From: Egicoccus sp. AB-alg2
GTDB taxonomy: Bacteria; Actinomycetota; Nitriliruptoria; Nitriliruptorales; Nitriliruptoraceae
Length of the DNA: 64,000 bases
Direction: 5' to 3'
Assembly (NCBI RefSeq): GCF_041821065.1
Contig: NZ_JBGUAX010000004.1
Location: 434,001 to 498,000 of the forward strand
In this document: positions 41,675 through 50,595 of the stretch, piece by piece
Layout: the number at the start of each line of letters is the position of its first letter
How positions within the stretch are numbered: position 1 is the stretch's first letter
Translations under genes and position numbers: made by a program
The notes under the pieces: model-generated
The model's database searches: none
What the model was told of the DNA's origin: nothing
The model's input: the letters and a program-made list of their open reading frames with translations, nothing else

Positions 41675-42778
41675 GTGGCCGACGCTGCCATCGATCCCCG
41701 GGAGCTGCTACCTCCCGACGAACCGGTGCACCTGCTGGACCCGGACGGGACCTACCACGAGGATCCGGACCACCCGATCGACCTCGACGACGCCGGGCTG
41801 CGCGAGCTGTACCGGCTGATGGTCGTCACCCGGAAGGTCGACCGCGAGGCGATCAACCTGCAACGCCAGGGCCAGCTGGGCGTCTACGCGTCCTGCATGG
41901 GCCAGGAAGCGGCCCAGGTCGGCTCCGCGTACGCGCTGGCCGACGAGGACTGGATCTTCCCGTCGTACCGCGAGCTCGGTGCGGCGCTGGTGCGCCAGGT
42001 CGACGCGGCCGGGCTGCTGCACCTCTACCGCGGCACGTGGCTCAGCGACCACGACCCGTACAAGCACCACTTCGGCCTGATGTCGATCCCGATCGGCACG
42101 CAGGCCCTGCACGCCACCGGGTTCGCCATGGGCGCCCGGCTCGACAACAACCCGATCGTCACGATGACGTACTTCGGTGACGGCGGCACGTCCGAGGGCG
42201 ACCCGCACGAGGCGATGACGTTCGCCGGGGTGACCAAGGCGCCGGTGATCTTCTTCGTGCAGAACAACCAGTACGCCATCTCGGTGCCGCTGGAGAAGCA
42301 GACCGCGGCCCCGACGCTGGCCCACAAGGGCGTCGGCTACGGCATCCCGGGCCGGCGCTGCGACGGCAACGACGTGCTGGCGACCTACGCGGTCACCAAG
42401 AAGGCGGTCGAGCGTGCCCGCCGCGGCGAGGGCCCGACCTTCATCGAGGCGCTCACCTACCGGATGGAGGCCCACACGACCTCCGACGACCCGTCGCGCT
42501 ACCGCACGCAGGCGGAGCTCGACGAGGCCGCCAAGACCGACCCCATCGCGCGGATGCGCAACTACCTGCAGCAGCGCGACCTGTACGACGCGGAGCTCGA
42601 GCAGGCCATCGAGGACCAGGCCAAGGAGGTCGCCTCCTACGTGCGCGGCGGCATCTACGACGCGCCGCATGGCGACCCGATGGAGCTGTTCGAGCACGTG
42701 TACGTGGACCCCACCGGGCACTTCGACGGCCAGCGCGAGCAGCTGCGGGCCGAGCTCGACGCTCGCGGGGAGGGCTGA
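41675..42778 (+). CDS. 2-oxoacid dehydrogenase E1 component, alpha subunit
   Basis: A 367-residue ThDP-dependent subunit. Its ThDP motif is GDGGTSEGDPHEAMTFAGVTKAPVIFFVQNN; LMVVTRKVDREAINLQRQGQLGVYASCMGQEAAQ and the phosphorylation-loop-like YRMEAHTTSDDPSRYRT block follow the PdhA/BkdA family. It decarboxylates pyruvate or branched 2-oxoacids and hands the acyl group to E2. The split alpha/beta form and RMEAHTTSDDPSRYR favour the branched-chain (Bkd) type, which would supply FabH primers, but pyruvate cannot be excluded. It starts with GTG after GAGGAG. Confidence 0.9.
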   Translation: MADAAIDPRELLPPDEPVHLLDPDGTYHEDPDHPIDLDDAGLRELYRLMVVTRKVDREAINLQRQGQLGVYASCMGQEAAQVGSAYALADEDWIFPSYRELGAALVRQVDAAGLLHLYRGTWLSDHDPYKHHFGLMSIPIGTQALHATGFAMGARLDNNPIVTMTYFGDGGTSEGDPHEAMTFAGVTKAPVIFFVQNNQYAISVPLEKQTAAPTLAHKGVGYGIPGRRCDGNDVLATYAVTKKAVERARRGEGPTFIEALTYRMEAHTTSDDPSRYRTQAELDEAAKTDPIARMRNYLQQRDLYDAELEQAIEDQAKEVASYVRGGIYDAPHGDPMELFEHVYVDPTGHFDGQREQLRAELDARGEG

Positions 42779-42780
42779 CG

Positions 42781-43752
42781 ATGGCGGTCACACTGGCACA
42801 GGCGATCAACCAGGCGCTGCACGACGCGATGGCCGAGGACGAGCGCGTGCTCGTCTTCGGCGAGGACGTCGGCAAGCTCGGCGGCGTCTTCCGCGTCACG
42901 GACAAGCTGCAGGAGACGTTCAGCGAGGACCGCTGCTTCGACACCCCGCTGGCCGAGTCCGGCATCATCGGCACCGCCATCGGGCTGGCCATGTACGGCT
43001 TCCGGCCGGTACCGGAGATGCAGTTCGACGGCTTCACCTATCCGGCCTTCGAGCAGATCGTCAGCCACCTGGCGAAGATGCCCAACCGCTCGCGCGGGAG
43101 GGTCAAGCTGCCCGTCACGATCCGGATCCCCTACGGCGGTGGTATCGGCGCGGTCGAGCACCACTCGGAGTCGCCCGAGGCGTACTGGGCCCACACGGCC
43201 GGCCTGAAGGTCTTCACGCCGGGCACGCCCGAGGACGCGTACTCGATGATGCGGGCCGCCATCGCGATGGACGACCCGGTCGTCTTCCTGGAACCCAAGC
43301 GGCGCTACTGGATGAAGTCCGACACGGCGCTGCCGGTGCAGACCGAGGCGCCGCACCAGGCGGTGGTCCGGCGCGAGGGCACCGACGTGACGGTGTTCTG
43401 TTACGGGCCCATGGTGCGCACCGCGCTGGAGGCGGCCGAGGCCGCCGCCGACGAGGGATGGTCGCTGGAGGTCGTCGACCTGCGCTCGCTCAACCCCCTC
43501 GACGCCCCCACGATCGTGGCGTCGGTGCAGCGCACCGGCCGGGCCATCGTGGTCCACGAGGCGGCGCAGACGCTGGGCATGGGCGCGGAGATCGCGGCCC
43601 GGGTGCAGGAGCACGCGTTCTACCACCTCGAGGCACCGGTGCTGCGGGCGACGGGCTACGACACGCCCTACCCGCCGGCCAAGCTCGAGGAGTACTGGCT
43701 GCCCGACGTCGACCGCATCCTCGACCTCGTCGAGCGGTCCCTCGCGTACTGA
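42781..43752 (+). CDS. 2-oxoacid dehydrogenase E1 component, beta subunit
   Basis: A 323-residue transketolase-like subunit: LAQAINQALHDAMAEDERVLVFGEDVGKLGGVFRVTDKL, FDTPLAESGIIGTAIGLAMYGFRPVPEMQF (catalytic Glu region), and the C-terminal ATGYDTPYPPAKLEEYWLPDVDRIL. It forms the alpha2beta2 E1 with the upstream product. Only two bases separate the stop of the alpha gene from its ATG, so translation is coupled. Confidence 0.93.
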   Translation: MAVTLAQAINQALHDAMAEDERVLVFGEDVGKLGGVFRVTDKLQETFSEDRCFDTPLAESGIIGTAIGLAMYGFRPVPEMQFDGFTYPAFEQIVSHLAKMPNRSRGRVKLPVTIRIPYGGGIGAVEHHSESPEAYWAHTAGLKVFTPGTPEDAYSMMRAAIAMDDPVVFLEPKRRYWMKSDTALPVQTEAPHQAVVRREGTDVTVFCYGPMVRTALEAAEAAADEGWSLEVVDLRSLNPLDAPTIVASVQRTGRAIVVHEAAQTLGMGAEIAARVQEHAFYHLEAPVLRATGYDTPYPPAKLEEYWLPDVDRILDLVERSLAY

Positions 43753-43778
43753 GAACGATCGTTGACGACGTGCCGGCT

Positions 43779-43801
43779 GCTCCTCCCGTCCCGGGGGGAG
43801 C
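43779..43801 (+). promoter_or_regulatory. intercistronic hairpin between E1-beta and E2 genes
   Basis: GCTCCTCCC (43779-43787) pairs with GGGGGGAGC (43793-43801) with one T-G pair and a 5-nt loop, 27 nt after the E1-beta stop and 85 nt before the E2 start. It may set the E1:E2 ratio by partial termination or mRNA protection. Confidence 0.4.
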
Positions 43802-43885
43802 GCCGCGGCCGCCTTCTCGGTGGTGGCGGGGCGGCACGCTCGGCTGTGGCGCCCGGGAGCGGCGCCGATGGAGGCTGACAGACAC

Positions 43886-45430
43886 ATGGCGGACGTGAAG
43901 GACTTCAAGCTGCCCGACCTCGGCGAGGGGCTCGAGGAGGGCGAGATCGTCGAGTGGCACGTCCAGGTCGGCGACGTGATCGAGCTCAACCAGACGGTCG
44001 CGTCGGTGGAGACCGCGAAGGCGGTCGTGGACGTGCCCTCGCCCTTCGCCGGCCGGGTCGTGGAGAAGGTGGGCGACGTCGGCGAGGCCCTGCAGGTGGG
44101 CACGGTGTTCCTGCGCATCGATGTGCAGGTCGAAGGTGGCGCCGTCGTCGAGGACGGCGCCGAGCCGTTGCCGGCCACCGAGGCCTCGCCCGCGCAGGGC
44201 GGGTTCGAGGCCGGGGCCGCCGCGGCCGCCAAGTCGGTCGAGGAGACCGCCGGACTCTACGGCGAGGTGCACGAGGGCGAGGCCGGGCGCAAGTCGACCG
44301 GCCTGGACGCCGACGAGGAGCCCCAGCCGCTGGTCGGCTACGGGCAGGGCAAGTCCGGCGCGCGCCGGCGGCGTCGCGGCGGGGCCGGGAACGGCGGCGG
44401 CAACGGTCAGGTCACGGCCGCGCCGGTCAAGCCGCTGGCCAAGCCGCCGGTGCGCAAGCTGGCCAAGGACCTCGGCATCGACCTCGCGGACCTCGCGCCC
44501 GGCTCGGGACCCGGCGGCGTGATCACCCGCGACGACGTCCTCAACTCCAGGTCGGACGATCTCGCTTCGCTCGGTCGTCCTCCCGCGGCTGCCGGCGCTG
44601 GGGCGCCGGACACCGCCGCAGTTCGAACTGCCGCCGTCGGCACGCAGCAGGTGCCGGCCACCGACCCGTTCGCCGGGTTCGCGGCAGGTGGCGAGAAGGT
44701 CGTCCCGGGGTTCCGTGGGCGCACGCCGGGCGAGGTCGAGCCGATCCGCGGCATCCGCAAGCGGATCGTGGAGAAGATGGAGGTCTCCCGCAGCGAGATC
44801 CCCGAGGCGACCTGCACGAAGTGGGCCGACCTCACCGAGCTGTGGGAGCTGCGCAAGGACCTCACCGAACAGGCCCGCGCCGACGGCTTCGACGTGAAGA
44901 TCACGCCGTTCGCGCTGATCCTGCGGGCCGTCGTGCTCGGCCTGCGGCGCTTCCCGACGCTGAACGGGATGATCGACCGCGACGCCGGCGAGATCCGGCT
45001 CCACGAGCACGTCAACCTCGGCTTCGCGGCCGACACGGACCGCGGCCTGATCGTGCCCAACATCAAGGACGCGCACACGAAGTCGACGCTGCAGATCGCG
45101 GCCGAGCTCAACCGCCTGGCCACCGCGGCCCGGGACGGCAGCATCGGCGCCGGCGAGCTGACGGGCGGCACCTTCACCGTGTCCAACTACGGCGCCTTCG
45201 GCAACGACGACGGCAACCCGATCATCAACCACCCCGAGGGCGCGATCCTGGGCATCGGTGCCATCGAGGAACGCCCGTGGGCAGTCGACGGCGCGCTGGC
45301 CGTCCGACGCACCGGCAAGTTCTCGCTGGTGTTCGACCACCGGATCAGCGACGGCGGCGAGGCGGGCCGGTTCGTGACCTACGTCGCGAGCCTGTGCGAG
45401 AACCCCGCCCGCATCCTGCTGCACAGCTGA
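43886..45430 (+). CDS. 2-oxoacid dehydrogenase E2 (dihydrolipoamide acyltransferase)
   Basis: A 514-residue E2. The single N-terminal lipoyl domain has its Lys in VETAKAVVDVPSP. A long hydrophilic linker (with RRRRRGGAGNGGGNG) leads to the subunit-binding domain VRKLAKDLGIDLADLAPGSGPGGVITRDDVL. A second linker contains several DNA palindromes, and the catalytic domain ends FDHRISDGGEAGRFV with the active His. The ATG at 43886 has GGAGG eleven bases upstream; an in-frame ATG at 43868 is the alternative. It takes acyl groups from E1 to CoA and forms the complex core. Confidence 0.92.
   Translation: MADVKDFKLPDLGEGLEEGEIVEWHVQVGDVIELNQTVASVETAKAVVDVPSPFAGRVVEKVGDVGEALQVGTVFLRIDVQVEGGAVVEDGAEPLPATEASPAQGGFEAGAAAAAKSVEETAGLYGEVHEGEAGRKSTGLDADEEPQPLVGYGQGKSGARRRRRGGAGNGGGNGQVTAAPVKPLAKPPVRKLAKDLGIDLADLAPGSGPGGVITRDDVLNSRSDDLASLGRPPAAAGAGAPDTAAVRTAAVGTQQVPATDPFAGFAAGGEKVVPGFRGRTPGEVEPIRGIRKRIVEKMEVSRSEIPEATCTKWADLTELWELRKDLTEQARADGFDVKITPFALILRAVVLGLRRFPTLNGMIDRDAGEIRLHEHVNLGFAADTDRGLIVPNIKDAHTKSTLQIAAELNRLATAARDGSIGAGELTGGTFTVSNYGAFGNDDGNPIINHPEGAILGIGAIEERPWAVDGALAVRRTGKFSLVFDHRISDGGEAGRFVTYVASLCENPARILLHS
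44554..44631. repeat. cluster of palindromes inside the E2 linker coding sequence
   Basis: Within 78 bp there are GGACGA...TCGTCC (44554-44580), CCGGCG...CGCCGG (44592-44609) and the perfect 14-bp GCAGTTCGAACTGC (44618-44631). They encode a low-complexity Ala/Ser/Asp linker between the peripheral-subunit and catalytic domains. The cluster resembles an in-frame palindromic insertion, but no second copy was seen in the window. Confidence 0.45.
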
Positions 45431-45442
45431 GGAGGCCGGATC

Positions 45443-46870
45443 GTGCATGACATCGTCGTCGTCGGTGGCGGCCCCGGGGGCTATGCCACCGCCTTCCGCG
45501 CCGCCGCCCGCGGGCTGGACGTCGCCCTCGTCGAGGCCGACAAGGTCGGCGGGACCTGCCTGCACCGCGGCTGCATTCCTTCCAAGGCCGTCCTGCACGT
45601 CGCCGAGGTCCTCGAGGAGGTCCACCGCGCCGACGTGCTGGGGCTGAGGGTCACGTTCGACGGCCTGGACGGCGACGCCCTCGCCGCGTTCCGCGAGAAC
45701 GTGATCACCCGCATGTTCAAGGGCCTGGACTTCCTGGTGTCCAAGCGGACCACCCGGCACGAGGGCCGCGGCCGGCTCGTCCGCGGCGACGACGGCCGCG
45801 TCGAGGTCGAGGTCACCGCGCACGACGGGAGCACCACGCGCGTGCAGGGCCGCCACGTCGTGATCGCCACCGGCTCGTACGCCCGCGCCCTGCCCGGCGT
45901 GGAGGTCGACGGCGAGGTGGTGCAGACCTCCGATCAGGCGCTGTGGTTCACCGAGCCCCCACGGCGCGCCGTCGTGATCGGCGCCGGGGCCATCGGCATG
46001 GAGTTCGCCTCCATGTGGCAGCCGATGGGCACCGAGGTCACCGTGGTCGAGGCGCTCGACCGGGTCCTGCCGCTCGAGGACGCCGACTGCTCGGCGGCCG
46101 TCGCCAAGGCCTACCGGCAGCGCGGCATCGAGGTGCTGACCGCCGCGCGGGTGCAGTCGGTGGCGCGTGACGGCGACGCCGGCCACGTCGTCGTCGAGGT
46201 GGACGGCGAGCGTCGCACGCTGGCCGCCGACCGGATCCTGATCGCCACGGGTCGCGGACCCAACACGGCCGACATCGGCGCCGAGGAACTCGACCTCCTC
46301 GACGAGCGCGGCTACGTGGTCACCGACGAGTGGGGCGCCACGGCCGTCGACGGGCTCTGGGCCGTCGGTGACGTGCGGCCGACCCTGGCCCTGGCCCATG
46401 CCGCCTTTGCCGAGGGCTTCGCGGTCGCGGACCGCATCGCCGGCGTCGACCGCGCCCAGCCGGTCGACCACACCCAGACGCCGCGCGTGACCTACTGCCA
46501 CCCCGAGGTGGCCTCGGTCGGGCTGACCGAGGCGCAGGCACGCGAACGTCACGGCGATGCCGTCGCCACGGAGACCTCGTCGCTGCGCCACAACGCCAAG
46601 GGCATCCTCGCGGGCTCCGAGGGCTTCGTGAAGATCGTCTACCGCACGGACGGGCCGCCGTCGGGCGCACCCGGGCCGGAGGGCGCCGTCGTCGGCGTCC
46701 ACGTCGTCGGCCCCCACGCGACCGACCTCATCGCGGAGGCGACCCTGGTGACCGCCTGGGAGGCGCTGCCGTCCGAGCTCGCGGCGATCACGCACGCACA
46801 CCCGTCGCTGTACGAGGCGATGGGCGAGGCCTTCCAGTCCGCCGCGGGGTTGCCGTTCCACGGTGCCTGA
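45443..46870 (+). CDS. lpdA: dihydrolipoamide dehydrogenase (E3)
   Basis: A 475-residue flavoprotein: FAD motif VVVGGGPGGYATAFRAA, redox disulfide GGTCLHRGCIPSKAVL (C-x4-C), NAD motif VVIGAGAIGMEFASMW, second FAD motif DGLWAVGDV, and the C-terminal His-Glu pair in AITHAHPSLYEAMGEA. It reoxidises dihydrolipoamide on E2 with NAD. The GTG at 45443 has GGAGG upstream and lies 12 bp after E2, completing a full E1a-E1b-E2-E3 operon. Confidence 0.95.
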   Translation: MHDIVVVGGGPGGYATAFRAAARGLDVALVEADKVGGTCLHRGCIPSKAVLHVAEVLEEVHRADVLGLRVTFDGLDGDALAAFRENVITRMFKGLDFLVSKRTTRHEGRGRLVRGDDGRVEVEVTAHDGSTTRVQGRHVVIATGSYARALPGVEVDGEVVQTSDQALWFTEPPRRAVVIGAGAIGMEFASMWQPMGTEVTVVEALDRVLPLEDADCSAAVAKAYRQRGIEVLTAARVQSVARDGDAGHVVVEVDGERRTLAADRILIATGRGPNTADIGAEELDLLDERGYVVTDEWGATAVDGLWAVGDVRPTLALAHAAFAEGFAVADRIAGVDRAQPVDHTQTPRVTYCHPEVASVGLTEAQARERHGDAVATETSSLRHNAKGILAGSEGFVKIVYRTDGPPSGAPGPEGAVVGVHVVGPHATDLIAEATLVTAWEALPSELAAITHAHPSLYEAMGEAFQSAAGLPFHGA

Positions 46871-47741
46871 CACGGACCCACGGGCCGCGAGACCAGGCGA
46901 GTGGGCGTCGCTGGCCGAAGTCCCGTCGCGGCTCGCGTCGGTCCGGGCGGTCGAGTCGCAGCAGGTACCGCCGTTCCTGGCGGCGCTGACCGCCCGGCAC
47001 CGGGACCACCTCGACCGGGTCGCGACCGCCACGCAGCTCGTCCGGCTCGACCAGCGCAGCGAGGTCCTGGCGGTGGTGCGGGCGGTCCCGGTCACCTGGG
47101 ACGGCACGGCCGCCGGCGCCCCGGCCGGCGGCGCGGGGGATGGGGTGGATCGGGCGACGACCGCCGCCGAGCAGGGCGACGCGGACACCCTCGCGGTGCT
47201 CGACGTGACGGTGGCGGCCGCCGCGCGCGGACGTGGGATCGGTCGCGGGGTGCTGGCGGAGTTGCCGCGACTCGCTGCGCGGCTGGAGCTGTCGCGCCTG
47301 CTGGTGCTGGTCCGCCCACACGGCAAGCGGCACCATCCGTTGGTGCCGTTCGCACGTTACGTCGCTGCGACCGACGCGTCGGGACGCCCGCGCGACGGGT
47401 GGCTGGCGGCCTGCTGGGAGCAGGGCCTGCACCCCGTCCGCCCGGTGGACCGCTCGCTGCGGGCCCGGGCGCCGGTGCGCGACTGGGAAGGCTGGTATGG
47501 CCGCTCGTTCCCGACCTCGGGCCCCTACCTGGTGCCCGGCGCGATCAAACCGGCCGTGATCGAGTTGGAGCGCGACGAGGGCCGCTACCGCGAACCGCAC
47601 CTGTGGATGGCGCCGGTGGCCGCGCTGGCGCAGCGTCACGTCGAGCCGGCGACGCTGCGCCGCCCGCAGGACGCCTGGCGACGCTCACTCGCCGCCGCCG
47701 GGCTGGTGGTCCACGGCCGCCGTCACCGCGAACGCGACTGA
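46863..47741 (+). CDS. GNAT-like acetyltransferase at the end of the 2-oxoacid dehydrogenase operon
   Basis: A 292-residue protein whose start overlaps lpdA by eight bases. The central segment LAVLDVTVAAAARGRGIGRGVLAELPRLAARL carries the acetyl-CoA loop (RGRGIG), and LHPVRPVDRSLRARAPVRDWEGWYGRSFPTSGPYLVPGAIKPAVIELERDEGRYREPHLWM follows. It resembles large single-domain GNAT proteins of unknown substrate. Tight coupling to E3 raises the possibility that it modifies the complex or uses its acyl-CoA product; that is inference. Confidence 0.7.
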   Translation: MPDTDPRAARPGEWASLAEVPSRLASVRAVESQQVPPFLAALTARHRDHLDRVATATQLVRLDQRSEVLAVVRAVPVTWDGTAAGAPAGGAGDGVDRATTAAEQGDADTLAVLDVTVAAAARGRGIGRGVLAELPRLAARLELSRLLVLVRPHGKRHHPLVPFARYVAATDASGRPRDGWLAACWEQGLHPVRPVDRSLRARAPVRDWEGWYGRSFPTSGPYLVPGAIKPAVIELERDEGRYREPHLWMAPVAALAQRHVEPATLRRPQDAWRRSLAAAGLVVHGRRHRERD

Positions 47742-47763
47742 GCTCGCACGGCGCCGGCCCGCG

Positions 47764-48393
47764 TCAGCCCTCGTCGCCCGCCGTGGCCCGTCGCACCAGC
47801 GCGTCGGTGACGTCGGCGAGCACCTGGCCGGCGCCGTGGCGTGCCTCGGGGTCCGCCAGCGACGCGCGGGTCAGCCCATCGGAGAGCGCGAGCAGGATCC
47901 GGGTGTAGTCGGCCGCTGGCAGTCGCGACTCCGGGACACCGAGCTCGTCGAAGTGGCGGCGCATCATCTCGGTCACCCGCTCGTGGATGATCCGGCGGCG
48001 CGCGGCGACGCGGTCGCGGACCTGCTCGTTGCGGGCCGCGTAGAGCAGGAACTCGGTCTCGAGCAGGAACCAGTCCACGTCCACGACGTCCACTTCGGGA
48101 TCGTCGCCGGTGAACATGGCCGCCCGTTCCTCGGCGGGCCGCTGGAACAGCAGCTCCTCCATGGCGTCGATGGAGGCGTCGATGCGACGGTCGAGCAACT
48201 CGAGGAACAGCTCCTCCTTCGAGTCGAAGTTGGAGTACACCGCCCCCTTGGTGTAGCCGGCCGCCTCGGCCACCAGGTCGACCGACGCGGCGTGGTAGCC
48301 GCGCTCGGCGAACACACGCGCCGCCGCGTCGAGCAGCTCCTGCCGGGTCCGCGCCCGCTGTTCGTCGCGTCGGCCGGGACGGGTGGTGGTCAC
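47764..48393 (-). CDS. TetR-family transcriptional regulator
   Basis: A 209-residue regulator with the N-terminal TetR helix-turn-helix TRQELLDAAARVFAERGYHAASVDLVAEAAGYTKGAVYSNFDSKEELFLELLDRRID. The ligand domain is mainly helical and acidic. It starts with GTG at 48393 and sits 32 bp after lgt on the same strand, perhaps in one transcript. Its ligand and targets are unknown; GAVYSNFDSKEELF is common among regulators of efflux or fatty acid genes. Confidence 0.9.
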   Translation of the reverse strand: MTTTRPGRRDEQRARTRQELLDAAARVFAERGYHAASVDLVAEAAGYTKGAVYSNFDSKEELFLELLDRRIDASIDAMEELLFQRPAEERAAMFTGDDPEVDVVDVDWFLLETEFLLYAARNEQVRDRVAARRRIIHERVTEMMRRHFDELGVPESRLPAADYTRILLALSDGLTRASLADPEARHGAGQVLADVTDALVRRATAGDEG

Positions 48394-48425
48394 CGCGACA
48401 CCTCCGTTGGTCGCCTGGTGGTCGG

Positions 48426-49433
48426 TCAGCGGGCGTCGTCCGCGTCGCCCGGCCGGGGTGCGTCCTCGTCCGTCAGCACCTGCTGGTCGGCCGGGTGCTC
48501 GTCGGGGTTCGCCGCGTGACTGCCCGAACCCTGCTCGTGGTCCTCGTCGGACGGTTGCTCGTCGACTTCACCGGACGTCTGCTCGTGGTCGTCCCCGGAG
48601 GTCAGCTCGTGCTCGGCGTCCGCGGTCTCGGTCGGTTCGGCCACCGGGCGGCGCTGCCACCAGGCGAGCCCCACGACGCCGATGACGATCACCAGCAGCG
48701 CGACCCAGTTGTTGCGCGACCAGCCGAGGTAGCGCTCGGCGGTGTCGATCCGCAGCGCCTCGATCCAGGCGCGGCCGATCCCGTAGCCGATGAGGTAGAC
48801 GAAGATCAGCCCGCCACGCCGGATCCGGCCGGTGCGGTCGATCGCGAGCAGCACGAGGACCAGCGTGACGTTCCACAGCGACTCGTACAGGAAGGTCGGG
48901 TGGAAGGTGGCGAACTGCTCGAAACCCGGCCGGCGGAACGGCGCCTCGACCTGCAGGGCCCACGGCAGGTCGGTCGGGCGGCCGTAGAGCTCCTGGTTGA
49001 AGTAGTTGCCCCACCGCCCGATCGCCTGGGCCAGCGGGAGGGCCGGCGCGATGGCGTGCGCGAAGGCCGGCACGTCCATCGCCTTGCGCCGTAGGTACCA
49101 CACACCCGCGAGGCTGCCCCCGGCCAGGCCGCCGAACAGCGTCAGCCCGCCCTGCCAGATGGCGAGGACGTCCTGCGGATTCGCGACGAAGTAGTCCAGC
49201 CGCGGGATCACGTAGCCGATGCGCGCCCCGATGAAGCCGCCGGCCAGCGCGACCAGCGCCGCCTTCTCCGCGGCCTCGGCGTCGCCGCCGAGCCGTTCGT
49301 AGCGCCGGACGGTCAGGCGCAGCGCGAGGTAGGCGCCCAGCGCGATGAGGATCCCGTAGAGACGCACGTCGAGCGGGCCGAGCTGCAGCCCGTTGAACGG
49401 CGGCGGCGGGATGGTGGCGAGCGGCGGCAGCAC
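48426..49433 (-). CDS. lgt: prolipoprotein diacylglyceryl transferase with an acidic C-terminal tail
   Basis: A 335-residue membrane enzyme. The signature GRWGNYFNQELYGRPTDLPWAL and the HPTFLYESLWN block are those of Lgt, which attaches diacylglycerol to the lipobox Cys of lipoproteins (TctC here would be a client). About seven helices end near residue 265. A tail of about 70 residues follows, rich in Asp/Glu/His with loose repeats (TSGDDHEQTSGEVDEQPSDE). Similar long tails occur in some actinobacteria. The GTG at 49433 (VLPPLATIPPPPFNG) is chosen because homologues begin near IPPPPFNGLQLG; the open frame extends to 49727. Confidence 0.92.
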   Translation of the reverse strand: MLPPLATIPPPPFNGLQLGPLDVRLYGILIALGAYLALRLTVRRYERLGGDAEAAEKAALVALAGGFIGARIGYVIPRLDYFVANPQDVLAIWQGGLTLFGGLAGGSLAGVWYLRRKAMDVPAFAHAIAPALPLAQAIGRWGNYFNQELYGRPTDLPWALQVEAPFRRPGFEQFATFHPTFLYESLWNVTLVLVLLAIDRTGRIRRGGLIFVYLIGYGIGRAWIEALRIDTAERYLGWSRNNWVALLVIVIGVVGLAWWQRRPVAEPTETADAEHELTSGDDHEQTSGEVDEQPSDEDHEQGSGSHAANPDEHPADQQVLTDEDAPRPGDADDAR

Positions 49434-49522
49434 GGCAGGGGGCCTCGGGGCGGGCGACGGACGATGGCGGGGACGGTAGCGGCCCGCTCGTGGCCGGCGA
49501 GCCACCGTCGCCCGCGCCGTGC

Positions 49523-50581
49523 TCAGACGGCGAAGAGGTGAGCCAGCTCGGCCGGCGGTGGCGTCTCCAGCTGGTCGTAGCGGCAGGAGTCGGGGTCCCG
49601 ATCCGGCCGCCAGCGCAGGAACCGGGCGCCGTGGCGGAGCCGGTCGCCCTGGAGCTGCTCGTAGGCGACCTCGGCGACCAGCTCGGGGCGCAGCGGCTCC
49701 CAGCTCGTGTCCTTGGCCTGGTTCCATCGCGACGGGCCGCGCGGGGTACCGGTCATCCCGTCGCCGTCGGCCCAGGGGTGGTCGGACAGCGTCTCGCCCT
49801 CGGCGGGCCGGTACGGCGCGAGCTCGTCGATCAGCTCGCGGCGTCGCTTGGCCGCGAACGCGGCGGCCACGCCGATGTGGCGCAGCGTGCCCGTCTCGTC
49901 GTAGAGCCCGAGCAGCAGCGAGCCGACCCCCTGTCCGTCCTTGTGCCAGCGGAACCCGCCGACGACCACGTCGGCGGTGCGCTGGTGCTTGACCTTGACG
50001 AGGGTGCGCTTGCCCGGCGCGTACGGCCCGGCGGCGGGCTTGGCGACCACGCCGTCGAGGCCGGCGCCCTCGAAGCGGGCGAACCAGTCGTCGGCCGTCG
50101 CCGGGTCGTCGGTGACCGGCGTGAGGTGGACCGGCGGGCTGGTCGCCCGCATCGCCCGTTCGAGGGCTTCGCGCCGTTCGGCGAAGGACGCCGCCATGAG
50201 GTCGTCGTCGCCGAGGGCGAGCAGGTCGAACGCCACGAAGCGCGCCGGCGTGCGCTCCGCCAGCATCCGTACGCGCGAGTCCGCGGGATGGATCCGTTCC
50301 GACAGCGCGTCGAAGTCGAGGATGCCGTCCCGTGGCACGACGAGCTCACCGTCGACGACGCAGCGGTCGGGCAGCAGCCGCAGCAGCGGCTCGCGCAGCT
50401 CGGGGAAGTAGCGGTCGAGCGGCTTGAGGTTGCGGCTCTGCAGCAGCAGCTCGTCGCCGCTACGGAACACGATGCACCGGAAGCCGTCCCACTTGGGTTC
50501 GTAGCGCAGTGGCCCGGTCGGCAGCTCGCGGGCGAGGGTCGCGAGCATGGGCTCGATGGGCGGGGTGACGGGCAGATCCAC
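49523..50581 (-). CDS. ATP-dependent DNA ligase (LigC/LigD ligase-domain type)
   Basis: A 352-residue ligase. Motif I has the nucleotidylated Lys K30 in RYEPKWDGFRC; later motifs are VDGELVV, FVAFDLLAL, GLDGVVAKPAAGPYAPGKRTLVKVKHQRTADVVVGGF and the OB-fold part GRLRHIGV-like TLRHIGVAAAF. It matches stand-alone LigC-type ligases used in repair and end joining, with no LigD polymerase or nuclease domain and no ku gene nearby. The GTG at 50581 follows GAGGCGA; the open frame continues upstream into the enolase gene. Confidence 0.9.
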   Translation of the reverse strand: MDLPVTPPIEPMLATLARELPTGPLRYEPKWDGFRCIVFRSGDELLLQSRNLKPLDRYFPELREPLLRLLPDRCVVDGELVVPRDGILDFDALSERIHPADSRVRMLAERTPARFVAFDLLALGDDDLMAASFAERREALERAMRATSPPVHLTPVTDDPATADDWFARFEGAGLDGVVAKPAAGPYAPGKRTLVKVKHQRTADVVVGGFRWHKDGQGVGSLLLGLYDETGTLRHIGVAAAFAAKRRRELIDELAPYRPAEGETLSDHPWADGDGMTGTPRGPSRWNQAKDTSWEPLRPELVAEVAYEQLQGDRLRHGARFLRWRPDRDPDSCRYDQLETPPPAELAHLFAV

Positions 50582-50595
50582 GGTCGCCTCGTTCC

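Noticed and set aside
43490-47326. 1278-codon minus-strand frame across the 2-oxoacid dehydrogenase operon
   Set aside because: Its length is striking but it mirrors codon bias of E1b, E2, E3 and GNAT genes. There is no start-site signal or domain.
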